Shown in pieces: positions 61,458-64,000 of a stretch of DNA of 64,000 nt; position 1 is the stretch's first letter, and each line of letters begins with the position of its first letter. The stretch comes from Subtercola boreus (GTDB lineage: Bacteria > Actinomycetota > Actinomycetes > Actinomycetales > Microbacteriaceae), in contig NZ_NBXD01000007.1 in NCBI RefSeq assembly GCF_003399645.1, positions 353,658 through 417,657 of the forward strand. The letters are read 5' to 3'. The notes under the pieces are model-generated. The model was not told the DNA's origin. It searched no databases and saw nothing but the letters and a program-made list of their open reading frames with translations. The position numbers were made by a program, and so were the translations under genes.

Positions 61458-62898
61458 GGGAGGTGCGGCGGAACCCGGCGGCAGCGCCGGCGCCGTGCTC
61501 GAGCGTGCGGTTGCTCACCTGCGGGCGGTGCAGCAGGATGCAGGCTCGGCCGCCGTCGTGCTCACTGACCCGGCAGACGTCGCGCCCTACGCGCGTGACC
61601 GCTCAGGGCACCTGCCCGGTGACGTGGAGTTCGCGGTGGTGATCGCCTCGACGGTGTCCGACGTGCAGCAGGTCTGCCGCGTCGCCACGGAGTTCGGTGT
61701 TCCCGTAATCGCCCGGGGCGGTGGCAGCGGGTACGCGGGGGGAGCGACCGCCACAGCGGGCGCGATCATCCTGTCGCTCGAGAGGTTCACGGGCATCCGT
61801 TCGATCGATGCCGAAAGCGGTGTCTGCGAGGTGGAGGCCGGTGTGGTCACTGCCGACATCTCGCTGGCGGCACGGCCGCTCGGCCTGAGGTACGCCCCCG
61901 ACCCGGCTAGTGCCGCGATCTCGACGATCGGAGGCAACATCGCGACGAACGCCGGCGGCCTGTGCTGTGTGAAGTACGGGGTCACGCGGGACTCGGTGCT
62001 CGCGCTCGACGTCGTATTGGCAAGCGGGGAGCTCATCCACACCGGGCACCGCTCGATCAAAGGTGTCAGCGGGTACGATCTCACAGCGCTGTTCGTCGGG
62101 TCGGAGGGCACCCTCGGCGTGGTCGTCGGTGCGACGCTGAGGTTACTGCCGGTTCCGCTCGGGGTGCCGCGAACCGTCGCTGCGTTCTTCCCCACAGCGG
62201 ATGCGGCCACGGCCGCCAGTGTGGCCCTGTTCAGCACCGGCGTGCGCCCCAGCATGCTCGAGCTGATCGACGGAGTGCACCTGGCACGAATAGACGAGTG
62301 GCGCGGTACGACATTCCGGTCGAGAGGCGCTGGCCTGCTCCTCGTGCAGACCGACGGGCTCGCTGCCGAGACGGAGGCGCAGCTGCTGATCGACGTGCTC
62401 TCCCAGGCCGGCAGTGATGTCGAGGTCACCGCTGACACGGCGCGTGAGCAGGAAATGCTCGACATTCGCCGGTGGACCTCGCAGGACCAGGCGCCGCGGC
62501 CAGAAATCACACTGAACGAAGACCTGGCGGTGCCGCGACACAGGCTCGTCGAGATGGTGAGGCGCATCGAGTCGATCAGCGCCGAGTTCGGCGTGGTCAT
62601 CACGATCCTGGCGCACATCGGTGACGGCAACATACATGCCAACCTCCGCATCCCGACCAGTGAGCTCGACGCCGACGGACAGCTCCCGCCACGGGCATGG
62701 GCGGCGGCCGACGCACTGGTCGCCACAGCGCTCGAACTCGGCGGAACCATCACCGGAGAGCACGGCATCGGGATTCTCAAACGGCGTTGGCTGCGCCGGG
62801 AACTCGGTGACGTGCAATACGAACTGCAGCGATCGGTGAAGCGGCTGTTCGATCCGCAGAACCTCCTCAACCCGGGGAAGGTGTTCCACGAGGCGTAG
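61450..62898 (+). CDS. FAD-linked oxidase, glycolate oxidase subunit D / D-lactate dehydrogenase type
   Basis: A 482-residue flavoenzyme. The PCMH FAD-binding segment includes IARGGGSGYAGGA, PDPASAAISTIGGNIATNAGG and GSEGTLGVV. The C-terminal FAD-linked oxidase domain has HIGDGNIHAN, TGEHGIGILKRRWL and FDPQNLLNPGKVF. It oxidises a D-2-hydroxy acid such as glycolate or D-lactate. GTG 61450 overlaps the sbcC stop by 8 bp; the functional link to SbcCD is not obvious. Confidence 0.92.
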   Translation: MSEGGAAEPGGSAGAVLERAVAHLRAVQQDAGSAAVVLTDPADVAPYARDRSGHLPGDVEFAVVIASTVSDVQQVCRVATEFGVPVIARGGGSGYAGGATATAGAIILSLERFTGIRSIDAESGVCEVEAGVVTADISLAARPLGLRYAPDPASAAISTIGGNIATNAGGLCCVKYGVTRDSVLALDVVLASGELIHTGHRSIKGVSGYDLTALFVGSEGTLGVVVGATLRLLPVPLGVPRTVAAFFPTADAATAASVALFSTGVRPSMLELIDGVHLARIDEWRGTTFRSRGAGLLLVQTDGLAAETEAQLLIDVLSQAGSDVEVTADTAREQEMLDIRRWTSQDQAPRPEITLNEDLAVPRHRLVEMVRRIESISAEFGVVITILAHIGDGNIHANLRIPTSELDADGQLPPRAWAAADALVATALELGGTITGEHGIGILKRRWLRRELGDVQYELQRSVKRLFDPQNLLNPGKVFHEA

Positions 62899-63227
62899 CT
62901 GTTCCGCGCAGTGCTGCGGGTTGCTTCGCTGCCTGCAGGCTCGGCGGGCGGATCGGATGTGGTGGGTGCGGTGGGCGGGAGGCTCGGGCTGCCGCGCCCT
63001 GTGGGCTTGCCGGGGATGGATGGGGCGGGTTGGGCGGATGGCTGGGTCAGTGGCTGGACGGTCGCGCTCTGGGTGTCCGGGAGGTGGCTGGATTGGATGG
63101 CCGGGAGTGCGCGCTGACAGATTCCTGCGCGTGTGACGGAGGGATGTCCGGTGCGCGGCAGGGTGATGCCCGGTGCACGGAGGAGGGCGAGCCGGTGTGC
63201 TGCGAATGACCTGGTGTGCGCTGCGGG
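62899..63227. other. Gene-free GT-rich stretch
   Basis: Between the FAD-linked oxidase and the HNH gene there is 329 bp of G/T-rich low-complexity DNA. It has short imperfect units such as GGATGG and GGCTGG on the plus strand. No frame is convincing and no hairpin of note is seen. It may be eroded proline/arginine-rich 3' coding sequence from the HNH gene. Confidence 0.5.
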
Positions 63228-64000
63228 TTACCCGGTTTGTGGGAGTGGGCGGGCGCGGTTTTGTTGGCAGGGTCGGGGGGTTTGTCGCCAGTCGAGCCAG
63301 TCGGGGGGGATGAGGTGTGGGGTTCCGTTTCGCATCACCAGCTTCCACTTCGTCTTGTGCACATGGGAGTGGTGGAAGTGGCAGAGGAGGGCGCCGTTGT
63401 CGAGGTCGGTGCGGCCGGGTTGGTGGGTTTTCGTTTGCCACCCTTCGACGTGGTGTGACTCGCACCAGGACGGTGGTGCTTCGCAGGAGGGCCAGACGCA
63501 GCCGCCGTCTCGGGCGGCCAGCGCGCGGTTTTGTGCGGCGGTGAACAGGCGGCGGGTTTTGCCGTGTTGGATGACCTGCCCGTGCTCACCGAACAGGGTC
63601 GTGATGACATCGGAGTGGCAGAGGAGGGTTTCGATCGTGCTCGCGGGGAGGGGTTCGGTGAGACCATCGATCCAACCGATACCGCGACCGGAGATGACGT
63701 CGTCGAGGGTGGCGTGCACGTTCACGGTGGGGGCGGCCCCGTTCAGGCGCGGCATCGACGGAAGGCCGGCCGCGGTGGTGACGAGTTGCAGGAGGCCGTC
63801 GGCGAGCTTCTGACCCCGAGTGCGGTCGTCGCGTAGCAGCGGGTCTGTCTGGTCATCGGCATCATCGTCGGTAGGGTCGGTGAAGGTGGGGATGCGGGGG
63901 CTCGTGAACGGCTCAAGGGCTGCCCGCAAATGACCTGCGGCGGTCGGTGGGAGGAGGCCGGTGAGTTTCGTCATCCCGGTCTTCTCCGTGACCAAGGTCA
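63228..64000 (-). CDS. HNH endonuclease-like protein (13E12 family), 5' truncated by the window edge
   Basis: The minus-strand frame is open to base 64000, so the N-terminal DUF222 region lies outside; 256 full codons are visible. The HNH zinc-finger motif is clear: ARDGGCVWPSCEAPPSWCES, then HHVEGW, DLDNGALLCHFHHSHVH. The region before it contains the family segment RTRGQKLADGLLQLV. It belongs to the same family as the gene at 40790-42685 but is only moderately similar, with a different linker and no minisatellite. Confidence 0.85.
   Translation of the reverse strand, partial: TLVTEKTGMTKLTGLLPPTAAGHLRAALEPFTSPRIPTFTDPTDDDADDQTDPLLRDDRTRGQKLADGLLQLVTTAAGLPSMPRLNGAAPTVNVHATLDDVISGRGIGWIDGLTEPLPASTIETLLCHSDVITTLFGEHGQVIQHGKTRRLFTAAQNRALAARDGGCVWPSCEAPPSWCESHHVEGWQTKTHQPGRTDLDNGALLCHFHHSHVHKTKWKLVMRNGTPHLIPPDWLDWRQTPRPCQQNRARPLPQTG

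Noticed and set aside
1..64000. tRNA, rRNA, transposase or integrase genes
   Set aside because: Reading both strands I found no tRNA-like T-arm with matching acceptor stem, no rRNA sequence, and no DDE, serine or tyrosine recombinase motifs. A tRNAscan or Infernal run would settle the RNA part.

Overview
The window is a high-GC actinobacterial chromosome segment, most likely from a member of the Microbacteriaceae. Support comes from the GC-rich codon use, a DUF7882 gene, two 13E12-type HNH endonuclease genes, a DUF6412 gene next to a second YidC/Oxa1 insertase, and the cassette phosphatase / DUF3090 / SCO1664-type kinase-like protein. I see no rRNA, tRNA, CRISPR array, transposase or integrase. 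The genus cannot be fixed from sequence alone.

Layout. 1-3.4 kb: a 5'-truncated MoxR-like AAA ATPase coupled to a VWA protein. 3.4-5.5 kb (minus): the actinobacterial three-gene cassette. 5.6-8.4 kb (minus): putrescine oxidase and an aldehyde dehydrogenase. 8.5-9.7 kb: a PRC-barrel protein and MenB. 9.9-11.9 kb: a secreted S53 peptidase. 11.9-16.9 kb: an accessory island lying between two 92-bp direct repeats (90/92 identical) that correspond to the 3' end of the S53 gene. The island holds two hypothetical genes, a frameshifted two-repeat beta protein, an overlapping operon of HTH-like protein, GIY-YIG nuclease and amber-interrupted third gene, and a decayed membrane-protein gene. 17-24.4 kb: a secreted Ig-like protein, an Eis-type acetyltransferase, an SGNH hydrolase, small secreted proteins and a bifunctional PBP. 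24.4-29.9 kb: a complete five-gene oligopeptide ABC importer, convergent with an M19 dipeptidase.

31.7-34.2 kb: a GlsB-type membrane protein and an ABC1/UbiB kinase. 34.2-38.0 kb (minus): a second peptide/nickel-type ABC operon that is visibly degenerating. Both permease genes are frameshifted, the binding protein is internally shortened, and one ATPase is missing. 38.2-40.0 kb: an MmyB-like regulator divergent from an SDR. 40.0-42.7 kb: minisatellite-rich DNA and an HNH protein with a repeat-expanded middle. 42.8-48.4 kb: RNase HI, a disulfide-oxidoreductase-like flavoprotein, a beta-hydroxyacid dehydrogenase family protein, a ThDP enzyme and a VOC protein. 48.5-53.3 kb: a TM0106-type RecB nuclease/helicase, DUF6412 and YidC2. 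53.3-57.2 kb: small enzymes and hypotheticals. 57.2-62.9 kb: sbcD, sbcC and an FAD-linked oxidase in an overlapping or abutting operon. The window ends inside a second HNH gene.

The best candidate for something undescribed is the 14.0-16.2 kb cassette inside the repeat-flanked island. Its three genes overlap by 4-8 bp and include a GIY-YIG nuclease with a large uncharacterised C-terminal half. Its function is unknown, and a defence or DNA-processing role is only inference. The second theme is reductive decay: several frameshifts, in-frame deletions and short tandem repeats cluster in the two accessory regions.
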